Shown: positions 41,465 to 51,544, counted from the first letter of the stretch. The stretch: 64,000 nucleotides of DNA from an uncultured Collinsella sp. (GCA_958407465.1 CATYIV010000008.1:8918-72917); one strand, 5' to 3'. Notes: generated from the letters alone by a model not told the origin. Numbers and translations are program-made.

Positions 41465-42274
41465 ATGTCGTATCGCGTGTCGACGCAGGTCTACAGCGGA
41501 CCGTTCGACCTGCTGCTGCAGCTGGTAACCCGTCAAAAAGTAGATATCGGCGCCATCTCCATTAGCGAGGTGGCCGAGCAATACCTGGCCGAAGCCGAGC
41601 GCATCGAGGCGCTGGACCTGGATGTGGCAAGCGACTTTTTGCTGGTCGCGGCTACGCTTTTGGACATCAAGGCCGCCTCGCTGGTGCCTCAGGAGGCCCC
41701 GCGCAAAGCCGATGATGATGACGAGCTCGACGATGACCTCGAGGAACTCAGCGCGCTCGACGGCGATGCCCTGCGCGAGGTCCTGATCCAGCGCCTGATC
41801 GCCTACAAGCAGTTTAAGAGCGCGGCGGCAGCCCTTGGCGCGCGCATGCAGGCCGAGAGCCGCATGCATCCGCGTGTGGCCGGCCCCGACCCGGAGTTTT
41901 TGGGCCTCATGCCCGACTACCTGGCCGGCATCACCCTGCGCGGCCTGGCCGTCATCTGTGCCGACCTGGACGGCAAGCGCCAGACCTTCCTGTTGGAGGC
42001 CGAGCACGTGGCACCGCATCGCGTGCCGCTCGACCTGACGGTGGCCTCGGTCGACCGCTTTACCACGGCGCACCAAACCTGCACCTTCCGCGAGCTGTTG
42101 GACGGCGACGCCACCACCGAGCAGCTCGTCGTCACTTTCCTGGCCATGCTGGAGCTCACCAAGCGTGGCTCGCTCACCCTGAGCCAGGACGAAATCTTTG
42201 GAACCATCCGCATCAACCGCGTCGAGGGCGCCGAGGCCTACGTACCCGGCGAGGGCCCCGAGCTCACCGAATAG
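41465..42274 (+). CDS. scpA: Segregation and condensation protein A
   Basis: Kleisin subunit of the SMC-ScpAB complex that condenses and separates chromosomes. 269 residues: YSGPFDLLLQLVTRQKVDIGAISISEV at the SMC-head-binding N-terminus, ATLLDIKAASLVP, an acidic middle, and a C-terminal winged helix (VVTFLAMLELTKRGSLTLSQDEIFG). Ribosome site AAAGGAGG. scpB starts 12 bases later. Confidence 0.93.
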   Translation: MSYRVSTQVYSGPFDLLLQLVTRQKVDIGAISISEVAEQYLAEAERIEALDLDVASDFLLVAATLLDIKAASLVPQEAPRKADDDDELDDDLEELSALDGDALREVLIQRLIAYKQFKSAAAALGARMQAESRMHPRVAGPDPEFLGLMPDYLAGITLRGLAVICADLDGKRQTFLLEAEHVAPHRVPLDLTVASVDRFTTAHQTCTFRELLDGDATTEQLVVTFLAMLELTKRGSLTLSQDEIFGTIRINRVEGAEAYVPGEGPELTE

Positions 42275-42285
42275 GAGCGGCAACC

Positions 42286-43014
42286 ATGTCAACCCTTTCC
42301 CCGCTGGAGACAAATAGCCTCAAAGGCGCCTTGGAGGCGCTCCTGCTGGTGTCGAGCGATCCGGTGAGCGCGCCCGCGCTGGCTGGTGCGCTGGATATCG
42401 CCCCCGGCGAATGCGCATCGCTGCTCGCCGAGCTCAAAGTTGAGTACGAGGAGGCCAACCGCGGCTTTCAGCTGCGCGAGGTCGCCGGCGGCTGGCGCCT
42501 GTTTACGCATCCCGCATATCACGACGTGGTCGAGGCCTATGTGTTGAGCTGGGACACGCAAAAACTGTCGCAGGCGGCACTCGAGACCCTGGCCGTGATC
42601 GCCTATCACCAGCCCGTGACGCGCGAGGTGGTCAAGGGCATCCGCGGCGTCAACTCCGACGGTGTCATTGCGTCGCTCGTTGACAAGGGCCTGGTGCGCG
42701 AGCTCGGGCGCGACCCCCAGCGCGGTCAGGCCATCATTTACGGCACGACCAACGCCTTTTTGGAGAAGTTCGGTCTGCGCTCCACCCGCGACCTGCCCGA
42801 TCTGGAGCAGTTTGCCCCCGACGAGCAGTCACGTCAATTTATCCGCGAGCGCCTGAGCGGCCGCAGCATTCAGTCCACGCTCGAGGAGCAGGCTGAGGAT
42901 CTGGACGAAGAACGTGAGCTGCTCGATACCGATATTGATGATGTCGAGGCAGTCGGCGGCGAGGAAACGCTGTCCACCGACGACACTGCGGAGGATACGC
43001 ATGACGAAGACTAA
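42286..43014 (+). CDS. scpB: Segregation and condensation protein B
   Basis: Partner of ScpA. 242 residues: two winged-helix domains (ALEALLLVSSDPVSAPALAGAL; ALETLAVIAYHQPVTREVVKGIRGVNSD) and LVRELGRDPQRGQAIIYGTT, then an acidic tail of about 60 residues longer than usual. The end overlaps rluB by 14 bases. Confidence 0.93.
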   Translation: MSTLSPLETNSLKGALEALLLVSSDPVSAPALAGALDIAPGECASLLAELKVEYEEANRGFQLREVAGGWRLFTHPAYHDVVEAYVLSWDTQKLSQAALETLAVIAYHQPVTREVVKGIRGVNSDGVIASLVDKGLVRELGRDPQRGQAIIYGTTNAFLEKFGLRSTRDLPDLEQFAPDEQSRQFIRERLSGRSIQSTLEEQAEDLDEERELLDTDIDDVEAVGGEETLSTDDTAEDTHDED

Positions 43015-43978
43015 CGAGACAGGGGAGATGCGCACCGGCGCTGCGGCGCCCAACGCGGATGTGCACAAGTCCGACGCCCAGCCCGTCTATCCGCACACCA
43101 TGCGCCTGCAGCGCTTTTTGGCGCGCGCAGGCGTGGCGAGCCGCCGCGGGTCGGAGGACCTGATGACCGCCGGCCGAGTGACGGTTAACGGCGAGGTCGC
43201 GACCGAGTTGGGCACCAAGGTCGATGTCGACCGCGATCATATCGAGGTCGACGGCATGCCCGTTAAGCTCGACCAGGGCGCCGTGTACCTGATGCTCTAC
43301 AAGCCGACCGGCTATCTCACCACCATGAGCGACCCGCAGGAGCGTCCCTGTGTGGCGGACCTGGTTCCCCGCGACCGATTTCCGGGCCTGTTCCCGGTGG
43401 GCCGCCTGGACCGCGACACCACGGGCCTTTTGCTCTTTACCACCGACGGCGACCTGTCGCAGGACCTGCTGCACCCGAGCAAACACGTCTACAAGACCTA
43501 CCAGGCACTCGTGGACGGCGAACTGTCCGACCGCGACCTCACGCCGCTGCGTCGTGGCATCGAGCTCGACGACGGCCTATGCCAGCCGGCAATCTGCCGC
43601 GTCATCACCGCTCGCGAAGCCGAGGCCGTGGCTCCGCAGGGCGTCAAGCCCGGCACCACCGCCGTGGAGGTCATCATCCGCGAGGGTCGTAAGAACCAGG
43701 TCAAGCGCATGCTGGGCAAGATCCACCACCCGGTGATCCGCCTGCATCGCAGCAACTTTGCCGGCCTGGAGCTCAAGGATGTGGCCAAGGGCTCGTGGCG
43801 CGAGCTCACCGACCGCGAGGTGCAAATCCTCAAGGCCGGCGGCATCCCGCCTAAGCAGGCCAGCTCCAAGCGCGACAGCGGCAAGCCCCAGGGCACGCCC
43901 GCGGCACGCACGCGTCACCACGGCAGCCACGGCTCCGCGCCCAAGCGCAACACCTACCGCGAGCGCTACACCGGCTAG
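43001..43978 (+). CDS. rluB: 23S rRNA pseudouridine synthase, RluB type
   Basis: Isomerises uridine to pseudouridine in 23S rRNA helix 89 region. 325 residues from ATG 43001 (GGAGG 8 bases upstream). S4 domain MRLQRFLARAGVASRRGSEDL; catalytic GRLDRDTTGLLLFTTDG with the key Asp; HVYKTYQALVDG; EGRKNQVKRMLG. A basic, low-complexity C-terminal tail of about 40 residues probably binds RNA. Confidence 0.9.
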   Translation: MTKTNETGEMRTGAAAPNADVHKSDAQPVYPHTMRLQRFLARAGVASRRGSEDLMTAGRVTVNGEVATELGTKVDVDRDHIEVDGMPVKLDQGAVYLMLYKPTGYLTTMSDPQERPCVADLVPRDRFPGLFPVGRLDRDTTGLLLFTTDGDLSQDLLHPSKHVYKTYQALVDGELSDRDLTPLRRGIELDDGLCQPAICRVITAREAEAVAPQGVKPGTTAVEVIIREGRKNQVKRMLGKIHHPVIRLHRSNFAGLELKDVAKGSWRELTDREVQILKAGGIPPKQASSKRDSGKPQGTPAARTRHHGSHGSAPKRNTYRERYTG

Positions 43979-44044
43979 GCAGACCGCCAAGCCGCAGCGC
44001 CCGCGTCCCATACCAGCACGTCAACCACCGAAAGGAAGCATTGC

Positions 44045-44731
44045 ATGATCGTCGCCATCGACGGCCCCGCCGGTTCCGGCAAGTCCACCATCGCCAAGGA
44101 GATCGCCCGCCAGCTGGGCTTTAACAAGCTCGATACGGGCGCCATGTATCGCGCCGTCACCTTCGCCGCGCTCGACCGCGGCATCGACCTGGACGACGAG
44201 GCTGCCATCGACGCCCTCGCCGAGCAGATCGAAATCCGCTTTACCAACGGCACCGGCGAGGACACACGTCTGACCATTGATGGCCAGGACGCCTCGGCTG
44301 CCATCCGCACCCCGCAGGTCGACGCCAACGTGTCCAAGGTCTCGGCCTACCCGGGCGTGCGCGCGGCCATGCTCGTCCATCAGCGCCGCGCCGCCGAGGA
44401 TCGCGACATCGTGGCCGAGGGTCGCGACATCGGAACCGTCGTGTTCCCCAACGCGCAGGTCAAGGTGTTCCTGACCGCCGACCCGCGCGAGCGCGCCCGT
44501 CGCCGCGTGCTGCAGCGCCACCAAAACGACGCCCAGCCGCTCACCAGCGAGCAGCTCGAGGCCGAAGTCGACGAGACCCTCGATGCCCTCAAGCAGCGCG
44601 ACAAGCTCGACAGCAGCCGCGAGGTGGCGCCGCTCGTGCCCGCCGAGGACGCCGTGCACGTCGACTCCACCGCACACACCATAGACGAGGTCGTCCACAT
44701 TATCGAGGACCTCATCAACCAAAGGAGGTAG
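44045..44731 (+). CDS. cmk: Cytidylate kinase
   Basis: Phosphorylates CMP and dCMP. 228 residues: P-loop IDGPAGSGKSTIAKEIA, KLDTGAMYRAVT, DIVAEGRDIGTVVFPNAQVKVFLTADP, and the lid ERARRRVLQR. Followed 3 bases later by plsC. Confidence 0.95.
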   Translation: MIVAIDGPAGSGKSTIAKEIARQLGFNKLDTGAMYRAVTFAALDRGIDLDDEAAIDALAEQIEIRFTNGTGEDTRLTIDGQDASAAIRTPQVDANVSKVSAYPGVRAAMLVHQRRAAEDRDIVAEGRDIGTVVFPNAQVKVFLTADPRERARRRVLQRHQNDAQPLTSEQLEAEVDETLDALKQRDKLDSSREVAPLVPAEDAVHVDSTAHTIDEVVHIIEDLINQRR

Positions 44732-44734
44732 CCC

Positions 44735-45463
44735 ATGCGCCTGTTTAAGCAGACGCCCGAGGATTACTACAACGCCCCTTATGCCGAGTTCCCCGTGCTC
44801 ATCCGCGGCACCGTCTTCGTGGTCATGGCAATCCTTTGGGCCTTCTCCAAGCTCATGTGGCGCTGGAAGGTAGAGGACGCCGATCTGCTGTTTGAGCGCC
44901 AGGAAGGCCGCGGCAGCGTGGTCATCTGCAACCACACCTCGATGGCCGAGCTTTTGGCTGTAGAGACGGCGCTGTTCTTTGGCGGCCGCCGCATTCGCCC
45001 CATTTTTAAGTCCGAGTTTGCCAAGAGCAAGATCGTACGCTGGGCCTTTAGCCGCGTTGGTGGCATCCCCGTGGAGCGTGGTACTGCCGATATGAAGTGC
45101 CTGCGTGCCGCCCAGCATGCGCTGCAGCGCGGCGAGGACGTCCTGATCTTCCCCGAGGGCACGCGCATCCGCTCGCGCGAGATCAAACCCGAGGTCCACG
45201 GCGGCTTTGCGCTCATCGCCCAGATGGGCAAGGCACCCGTGAACCCGCTCGCCATCTGTGGCTGGTCCGACATCACGCCTGCGGGCAAAAAGATCATGCG
45301 CCCCAAGAAGTGCTGGATCCGCGCCGGCAAGGCCATCTCGCTTTCCGACGCGCCAGCCGGGCTTAAGCGCACGGAGCGTCTGGCCTGGTTTGAGTCCGAG
45401 GCCATGAACCGCGTCTACGCCATGCGAGACGAGCTGTGCGCCGAGCATCCGGGCAGGTTCTAG
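44735..45463 (+). CDS. plsC: 1-acyl-sn-glycerol-3-phosphate acyltransferase
   Basis: Second acylation in phosphatidic-acid synthesis, at the inner membrane. 242 residues: an N-terminal hydrophobic helix (GTVFVVMAILWAFSKLMW), the H-x4-D-like NHTSMAELL (Glu replaces the usual Asp), GGIPVERG and the FPEGTRIRSREI motif. Ribosome site AGGAGG. Confidence 0.9.
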   Translation: MRLFKQTPEDYYNAPYAEFPVLIRGTVFVVMAILWAFSKLMWRWKVEDADLLFERQEGRGSVVICNHTSMAELLAVETALFFGGRRIRPIFKSEFAKSKIVRWAFSRVGGIPVERGTADMKCLRAAQHALQRGEDVLIFPEGTRIRSREIKPEVHGGFALIAQMGKAPVNPLAICGWSDITPAGKKIMRPKKCWIRAGKAISLSDAPAGLKRTERLAWFESEAMNRVYAMRDELCAEHPGRF

Positions 45464-45465
45464 CC

Positions 45466-46365
45466 ATGGACGAGAACGTTATGGGCACCACCGCGACCGC
45501 GTCCGACCAGGGCGGCGCGCCCACCATCGAGATCGCAGCCCATGCCGGCACCTGCTACGGCGTGCAGCGCGCGCTCGACATGGCGCTGGCCGCCGCGCCG
45601 CAGGCAGGGGAGAGCGCTCAGGTCCACACCCTGGGCCCGCTCATCCATAACCCCATCGTGGTACGCGAGCTCGCTGAGGCAGGCGTTGGCTTGGCCGAGA
45701 ACCTGGACGACGCATCATCGGGTACCGTGATCATCCGCGCCCACGGCGTGGTGCCGCAGGTGATCGATGCTGCCCGCACGCGCGGCCTCAACGTGGTCGA
45801 CGCCACCTGCCCTTACGTCAAGAAGGTCCACGTGGCCGCCGAGCGCCTGGTGCGCGAGGGCTATCGCGTACTCGTCGTGGGTGAGCCGGGCCATCCCGAG
45901 GTCGAGGGCATTCTGGGTCACGCCGGCGATGATGCGCAGGTCGTGAGCTGTGCCGCCGACGCCAACGCCTTGTCGCTCAAGGGCAAGGTAGGCCTGGTTG
46001 TGCAGACCACCCAGACCGCGCAGAACCTCGCCGAGGTCGTGGCAGCTATCACCCCGCACGTGCAGGAGCTGCGTGTGATCAACACCATCTGCGCCGCCAC
46101 GAGTGAGCGCCAGCAGGCAGCCGCCGCACTTGCCAACCGCTGCGACTGCATGGTCGTGGTGGGCGGCAAGAACTCGGGCAACACCCGCCGCCTGGCGCAG
46201 ATTTGCGCAGACGCCTGCGAGCGCACGTATCACATCGAGGAAGCTTCCGAGCTCCAGGCCGCGTGGTTTGCCAACGCGCGCCACATCGGCATCACTGCCG
46301 GAGCCTCCACCCCGCAAGAACACATCGAGCGCGCCGTTGCGCGCATCAAGGAGCTTTGCCGCTAA
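45466..46365 (+). CDS. ispH: 4-hydroxy-3-methylbut-2-enyl diphosphate reductase
   Basis: Last step of the MEP isoprenoid pathway; an iron-sulfur enzyme making IPP and DMAPP. 299 residues from ATG 45466. Cluster cysteines are in AHAGTCYGVQRAL, DATCPYVKKVH and INTICAATSERQ; also HTLGPLIHNP, RAHGV and GASTPQEHIE. It starts 2 bases after plsC stops. Confidence 0.95.
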   Translation: MDENVMGTTATASDQGGAPTIEIAAHAGTCYGVQRALDMALAAAPQAGESAQVHTLGPLIHNPIVVRELAEAGVGLAENLDDASSGTVIIRAHGVVPQVIDAARTRGLNVVDATCPYVKKVHVAAERLVREGYRVLVVGEPGHPEVEGILGHAGDDAQVVSCAADANALSLKGKVGLVVQTTQTAQNLAEVVAAITPHVQELRVINTICAATSERQQAAAALANRCDCMVVVGGKNSGNTRRLAQICADACERTYHIEEASELQAAWFANARHIGITAGASTPQEHIERAVARIKELCR

Positions 46366-46367
46366 CC

Positions 46368-47810
46368 ATGGACCAGACCGTACCCGCATACGCCGCCGAG
46401 GTGGCCGATTACGGGCGCAGCCGCGACCCCGAGCCGGGTGAGGGCGCGCTCGTTAAGAACGTGCGTCCCGAGTCGCCCGCATGGGATGTGGGTATCGAGC
46501 CGGGCATGCGCGTGCTTACGGTCAACGGCGAGCAGCTCACCGACATGATCGTATGGCTTTGGGAGGCCGACGATGATACCGTCGACCTCGAGGTTTTCGA
46601 CCCACGCGACAACACCGTCACCTCCGTCGAGCTCGACCGCTTCCCGGGCGAGGACTGGGGCCTGGAGTTCGACGGCCCCATCTTTGACGGCATGCGTACC
46701 TGTGTGAACGCCTGCGTGTTCTGCTTTATGACCATGCTGCCCAAGGGTGGCCGCTCCACGCTCTATATCCGCGACGATGACTATCGCCTGAGCTTTTTGC
46801 AGGGCAACTTCGTCACGCTCACGAACCTCACCGACGAGGACGTGCAAAACGTCATCCAACGCAACATGAGCCCTATGAACGTGTCGGTCCATGCCGTGAG
46901 CCCCGACGTCCGCCGTCGTATGATGGGCCGCAACGCCCAGCGCGGCATGGACGTACTCGAAGCCATCATGGCCGCCGGCATCGAGATTCACGCGCAGATC
47001 GTGTTGTGCCCCGGCATGAACGACGGCGAGGAGCTGGAAAAGACCCTGCGCTTTTGCGAGGAGCACGAGCAAATCACAAGCCTGGGCATTGTGCCGCTCG
47101 GTTTTACCAAGCATCAGAACCGCTTTAGCTGGTCATACAGCGACAAGCCCGAACTGGCGCGCGAGACCATTGCCATGATCCGTCCCTACCAGGACCGTGC
47201 CTACGAGCGCTTTGGCCGCCATACCTTCCAGATGAGCGACGAGTTCTACCTGGACGCCGGCATCGAGCCGCCCGAGGCGGACTTTTACGACGGTTACCCG
47301 CAGTACTACGACGGCATCGGCATGATCCGCTCGTACCTGGACGAAACCGACGACGTGCTTACCGCCGACGCCGAGCGCCTAGCCCGCGTCCGCGAGGCCA
47401 TCGCCGCCCGTAGTCAGCGCCTCCTGTGCCTCTCGGGCGCCAGCGCACGCGACACGGTGGCCCGCTTTGTGGAGTCGCCCCAGGGACTCGCCGGCACTGT
47501 CACGGCCATCAAGAACCGCTACTTTGGCGGCAACGTGGACGTAACCGGCCTCATCGTCGCGTGTGACATTCTTGAGCAGCTACCCCAAGACCTGTCGGGG
47601 GTTATGCTCTTTGTGCCTAAGCTCATGTTCAACGCTGACGGCATGACGCTTGACGAGTATCATCGTGACGATTTACTCGCAAGCCTTACCAGTCGCGGCG
47701 CCGAGGTTCATGTGGTGTCGACCATGCCGCATAAGCTGCTCGATACCCTGGAGCACATCCTTGGCATTGTGCCTGCCGACTCTAACACTTCCACTGACCC
47801 TACCCATTAA
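46368..47810 (+). CDS. PDZ/radical-SAM-like DUF512 protein
   Basis: 480 residues. N-terminal PDZ-like domain (KNVRPESPAWDVGIEPGMRVLTVNG), then CVNACVFCFM (C-x3-C-x2-C, radical SAM-type cluster) and NFVTLTNLTDEDVQNVI, and a C-terminal DUF512 domain. It commonly sits beside der in Firmicutes and Actinobacteria; the exact reaction is unestablished. ATG 46368 lies 2 bases after ispH; the longer frame upstream is inside ispH. Confidence 0.85.
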   Translation: MDQTVPAYAAEVADYGRSRDPEPGEGALVKNVRPESPAWDVGIEPGMRVLTVNGEQLTDMIVWLWEADDDTVDLEVFDPRDNTVTSVELDRFPGEDWGLEFDGPIFDGMRTCVNACVFCFMTMLPKGGRSTLYIRDDDYRLSFLQGNFVTLTNLTDEDVQNVIQRNMSPMNVSVHAVSPDVRRRMMGRNAQRGMDVLEAIMAAGIEIHAQIVLCPGMNDGEELEKTLRFCEEHEQITSLGIVPLGFTKHQNRFSWSYSDKPELARETIAMIRPYQDRAYERFGRHTFQMSDEFYLDAGIEPPEADFYDGYPQYYDGIGMIRSYLDETDDVLTADAERLARVREAIAARSQRLLCLSGASARDTVARFVESPQGLAGTVTAIKNRYFGGNVDVTGLIVACDILEQLPQDLSGVMLFVPKLMFNADGMTLDEYHRDDLLASLTSRGAEVHVVSTMPHKLLDTLEHILGIVPADSNTSTDPTH

Positions 47811-47820
47811 AGGAGTGCAG

Positions 47821-49155
47821 ATGAAACCTATCGTCGCCGTCGTCGGACGCCCCAACGTGGGCAAGTCCACGCTCGTTAACCGCCTGGCCCAGACCTCGGA
47901 CGCTATCGTCCATGAGTCTCGCGGCGTCACGCGCGACCGCTCGTACCACACGGCCGATTGGAACGGCCGCGAGTTCACCATCGTCGACACGGGCGGCATC
48001 GAACCGCTCAAGAGCGATGACGTCTTCGCCACGTCCATTCGCGACCAGGCCCTCGCCGCCGCCGAGGAAGCCGCCGTCATCCTGTTTGTGGTCGACGGCC
48101 GCACCGGCGTCACCGAGGAGGACGAGTCGGTCGCTCGCATGCTCAAGCGCTGCGACAAGCCGGTCTTTCTACTGGTGAACAAGCTCGACAACCCCGATCG
48201 CGAGAACGACAGCATCTGGGAGTTCTATTCGCTCGGCATCGGTGAGCCCACGCCGCTCTCGGCCCTGCATGGCCATGGCACGGGCGACCTGCTCGACGAC
48301 ATCGTGGCCCTGCTTCCCGAGGAAGAGGACGAAGTCGCCGACGAGTTCCCCGATGCGCTGAACGTGGCCATCATCGGTCGCCCCAACGCCGGTAAGTCCT
48401 CGCTGTTCAACCGCATCCTGGGCGCCGACCGCTCCATCGTGTCCAACATTGCCGGCACGACGCGCGACGCCATCGACACGGTCGTCGAGCGCAACGGCAA
48501 GCACTACCGCATGGTCGACACCGCGGGCATTCGCAAGAAGAGCACCGTGTACGAGAATATCGAGTACTACTCCATGGTTCGCGGCCTGCGCGCCATCGAC
48601 CGCGCCGACGTGGCGCTGCTCGTCGTCGACGCCTCCGTGGGCGTCACCGAGCAGGACCAGAAGGTCATGGGCTTGGCCATCGAGCGCGGCTGCGCCATCG
48701 TGGTGCTGCTCAACAAGTGGGATCTGCTCGACGACGACCGTAAGCGCGAGGCCTGCATGGAGACCATCGACCGCCGTCTGGGCGTTATGGCTCCCTGGGC
48801 CCAGTACCTGCGCATCTCTGCCCTGACCGGCCGCAGCGTCGAGAAGATCTGGGCGATGGTCGACGCCGCCGAAAAGACGCGCTCGCAGAAGATCAGCACC
48901 TCGCGCCTCAACACGTTCCTCACCGACCTGCGCGAGTTCGGTCATACCGTGGTGGACGGCAAGCGCCGCCTGCGCATGCACTACGTGACCCAGACGGGCG
49001 TCAACCCGCCGACGTTCACGTTCTTCGTCAACCACAGCGACCTGGTCAACGACACCTACCAGCGCTACGTAGAAAACCGCATGCGTTCGACCTTCGACTT
49101 CGCCGGCACGCCCATTCGACTCTTCTTTAGGAAGAAGGAGCAAAAGGATGCATAA
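47821..49155 (+). CDS. der: Ribosome-assembly GTPase Der (EngA)
   Basis: Tandem GTPase needed for 50S assembly. 444 residues: G1 GRPNVGKSTL with DTGGI and NKLD; second domain GRPNAGKSSL with DTAGI and NKWD; C-terminal KH-like domain with RRLRMHYVTQTGVNPPTFTFF. ATG 47821 follows AAAGGAG. The end overlaps plsY by 8 bases. Confidence 0.96.
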   Translation: MKPIVAVVGRPNVGKSTLVNRLAQTSDAIVHESRGVTRDRSYHTADWNGREFTIVDTGGIEPLKSDDVFATSIRDQALAAAEEAAVILFVVDGRTGVTEEDESVARMLKRCDKPVFLLVNKLDNPDRENDSIWEFYSLGIGEPTPLSALHGHGTGDLLDDIVALLPEEEDEVADEFPDALNVAIIGRPNAGKSSLFNRILGADRSIVSNIAGTTRDAIDTVVERNGKHYRMVDTAGIRKKSTVYENIEYYSMVRGLRAIDRADVALLVVDASVGVTEQDQKVMGLAIERGCAIVVLLNKWDLLDDDRKREACMETIDRRLGVMAPWAQYLRISALTGRSVEKIWAMVDAAEKTRSQKISTSRLNTFLTDLREFGHTVVDGKRRLRMHYVTQTGVNPPTFTFFVNHSDLVNDTYQRYVENRMRSTFDFAGTPIRLFFRKKEQKDA

Positions 49156-49831
49156 TCCGATTCTGCTGACCGCCATCTGCGCCGTGGTCTCGTTCTTTAT
49201 CGGGGCGATTCCGTTTGGCCTGATCTTGGGCCGCGTGTTCAACCACACCGACATTCGCAAGGCGGGCTCCGGCAACATCGGCACCACCAACGCACTGCGC
49301 GTAGCCGGCCCCAAGGTGGCCGCGCTCACGCTGCTGCTCGACTGCCTTAAGGGCGCCATCTGCGTCCTTATCGCCCGTCCACTCATTGCCGACTTGGGCT
49401 ATGGTTTTCCGCCGAGTATTATGGCCCCCGGCGCCGCCGGCGACTGGATGCTCGGCGTCATTTGCCTGGCAGCGGTGTGGGGCCATATCTTCTCGCCCTA
49501 CCTCAACTTCCATGGAGGCAAGGGTATCGCCGTGGGTCTGGGCGTTATCCTCGCCTGGTACTGGCCCATTGGTCTGTCGCTGCTGGGCATGTTTATCGTG
49601 GCCGTCGCCATCACCAAGTTCGTGTCGGTGGGCTCGCTTGCCGCGGCCATCGGTCTTCCCATTGCCGCTTGTGCGGTCTTTCCGTACAGCAGCCTAGGAC
49701 TTAAGTTTTGCATGGCGATGATCGGCATCACCGTGGTGTGGGCCCATCGTGCGAACATCAAAAAGCTCATGACCGGTAAGGAGTCCAAGCTCTCGTTTAC
49801 CAAGCGCGTCACCGAGCCCGACGATAAGTAG
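49148..49831 (+). CDS. plsY: Acyl-phosphate:glycerol-3-phosphate acyltransferase
   Basis: First acylation in phospholipid synthesis. 227-residue membrane protein with about five to seven helices and the three PlsY motifs: GSGNIGTTNALR, HGGKGIAVGLG and a third near WAHRANIKKLMTGKE. Directly before gpsA, which makes its acceptor. Confidence 0.94.
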   Translation: MHNPILLTAICAVVSFFIGAIPFGLILGRVFNHTDIRKAGSGNIGTTNALRVAGPKVAALTLLLDCLKGAICVLIARPLIADLGYGFPPSIMAPGAAGDWMLGVICLAAVWGHIFSPYLNFHGGKGIAVGLGVILAWYWPIGLSLLGMFIVAVAITKFVSVGSLAAAIGLPIAACAVFPYSSLGLKFCMAMIGITVVWAHRANIKKLMTGKESKLSFTKRVTEPDDK

Positions 49832-49840
49832 GAGAGAGTC

Positions 49841-50848
49841 ATGAATGTTGCGCTGATTGGCTCTGGCTCCTGGGGAACCGCCGTCGCCGGCCTTGCCGCC
49901 GCGCGAGCCGAGCGCGTGACCATGTGGGCCCATAGCGAGCAGACGGCCGCCGGCATCAATGGCGAGCACCGCAACCCACGCTACCTTGTGGGCTACGAGC
50001 TGCCCGGCAACGTCGTCGCCACGACCGAGCTCGTGCAGGCGCTCGACGGCGCCGAGGCCATCATCTTTGCCGTTCCTTCGACGCACCTTCGCAGCGTGTG
50101 CCACCAGGCCGCGCCCTTTATCGCCGCCGATACCCCGGTGCTCTGCCTCACCAAGGGCATTGAGCCCGAGTCCGGCCTGCTCATGAGCGAGGTCATCGCC
50201 AGCGAGATCGGCAACGAGGCGCGCGTGGCGGCCCTCTCGGGCCCCAACCATGCCGAGGAGATTTGCCGCGGCGGACTTTCTGCCGCCGTCATCGCCAGCG
50301 AAGATCCGCAGATAGGGGAGGCCTTTAAGGACCTGCTCCTGTCCACGGCCTTCCGCATCTACCTGTCGCAGGACATGACCGGTGTCGAGGTCTGCGGCGC
50401 CATGAAAAATGTCATCGCCATCGTGTGCGGCATCTCCGCCGGCACCGGCGCGGGCGACAACACGCTCGCCCTCATTATGACGCGCGGCCTAGCCGAGATC
50501 AGCCGTCTGGTGCACGCCCGCGGCGGTCAAGCTATGACCTGCATGGGACTTGCCGGCATGGGAGACCTCATTGCCACCTGTACCTCGGAGCATTCGCGCA
50601 ACCGCACCTTTGGCTACGAGTTTGCCCACGGCGTTTCGCTCGACGAGTACCAGACGCGCACGCATATGGTTGTCGAGGGCGCCGTCGCGGCCCGCAGCGT
50701 CAGCGAACTTGCCCGTTCACTGGGCGTAGACATTCCGCTCACCTTTGCCGTGGAGCAAACGCTCTACAACGGTGTTACTTTGGATAGGGCACTCGAGATT
50801 CTTACCGACCGCGTCCCCTCTCAAGAGTTCTACGGACTCACCGACTAG
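49841..50848 (+). CDS. gpsA: NAD(P)H-dependent glycerol-3-phosphate dehydrogenase
   Basis: Makes glycerol-3-phosphate for phospholipids. 335 residues: GSGSWGTAVAGLAA dinucleotide fold, AVPSTHLRSVCHQ, LTKGIEPESG, SGPNHAEEI, catalytic Lys in GAMKNVIAI, GMAGMGDLIATCTSEHSRNRTFG. Confidence 0.95.
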   Translation: MNVALIGSGSWGTAVAGLAAARAERVTMWAHSEQTAAGINGEHRNPRYLVGYELPGNVVATTELVQALDGAEAIIFAVPSTHLRSVCHQAAPFIAADTPVLCLTKGIEPESGLLMSEVIASEIGNEARVAALSGPNHAEEICRGGLSAAVIASEDPQIGEAFKDLLLSTAFRIYLSQDMTGVEVCGAMKNVIAIVCGISAGTGAGDNTLALIMTRGLAEISRLVHARGGQAMTCMGLAGMGDLIATCTSEHSRNRTFGYEFAHGVSLDEYQTRTHMVVEGAVAARSVSELARSLGVDIPLTFAVEQTLYNGVTLDRALEILTDRVPSQEFYGLTD

Positions 50849-50866
50849 CGCAGAAAGGCTACTACC

Positions 50867-51538
50867 ATGGGTTCCATCAAAATCGCTCCGTCCGTCCTTT
50901 CGGCCGACATGGCCAACCTCAAGGGCGAACTCGACAAGATCGCCGCTGCCGACTACGTGCACTTCGACGTTATGGACGGTCACTTTACCGGCAACCTCAC
51001 CTTTGGCGTCGACATCCTTAAGGCCGTCAAGCGCTCCACCGATGTACCGGTCGACGCGCACCTGATGGTGTCGAACCCCGACGAGACAGTCGATTGGTAT
51101 GCCGACGCCGGTGCCGACATGATCACCGTGCACTACGAAGCTTCCACGCACCTGCACCGCACGCTCACCCATCTGCAGCAGCGCGGCGTCAAGGCTGGCG
51201 TGGTGCTCAACCCCGCCACCCCCGTGTGCGTACTCGAGAGCATCATCGACGTTGTCGACATGGTGCTGCTGATGAGCGTGAACCCTGGCTTTGGCGGCCA
51301 GAGCTTTATCCCTGGCACCATCGCTAAGCTCCACGAGCTCAAGGCCATGTGCGAGCGTCACGGCGTTTCGCCCCTCATCGAAGTCGATGGCGGTATCTCT
51401 TCCAAGAACATCGCCGAGGTCGTCAAGGCCGGCGCCAACGTGCTCGTAGCCGGCTCCGCCGTATTTAAGTCCGAAGATCCCGCCGCCGAGGTTGCGCTGC
51501 TGCAGAAGCTGGGCAACGAGGCCGCACAGGAGGCATAA
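50867..51538 (+). CDS. rpe: Ribulose-phosphate 3-epimerase
   Basis: Pentose-phosphate pathway epimerase, a TIM barrel of 223 residues: APSVLSADMANLKGEL, HFDVMDGHFTGNLTFG (metal and catalytic residues), DAHLMVSNPDE, VNPGFGGQSFIP, EVDGGIS. Ribosome site AGAAAGG. Confidence 0.95.
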   Translation: MGSIKIAPSVLSADMANLKGELDKIAAADYVHFDVMDGHFTGNLTFGVDILKAVKRSTDVPVDAHLMVSNPDETVDWYADAGADMITVHYEASTHLHRTLTHLQQRGVKAGVVLNPATPVCVLESIIDVVDMVLLMSVNPGFGGQSFIPGTIAKLHELKAMCERHGVSPLIEVDGGISSKNIAEVVKAGANVLVAGSAVFKSEDPAAEVALLQKLGNEAAQEA

Positions 51539-51544
51539 ACCCTT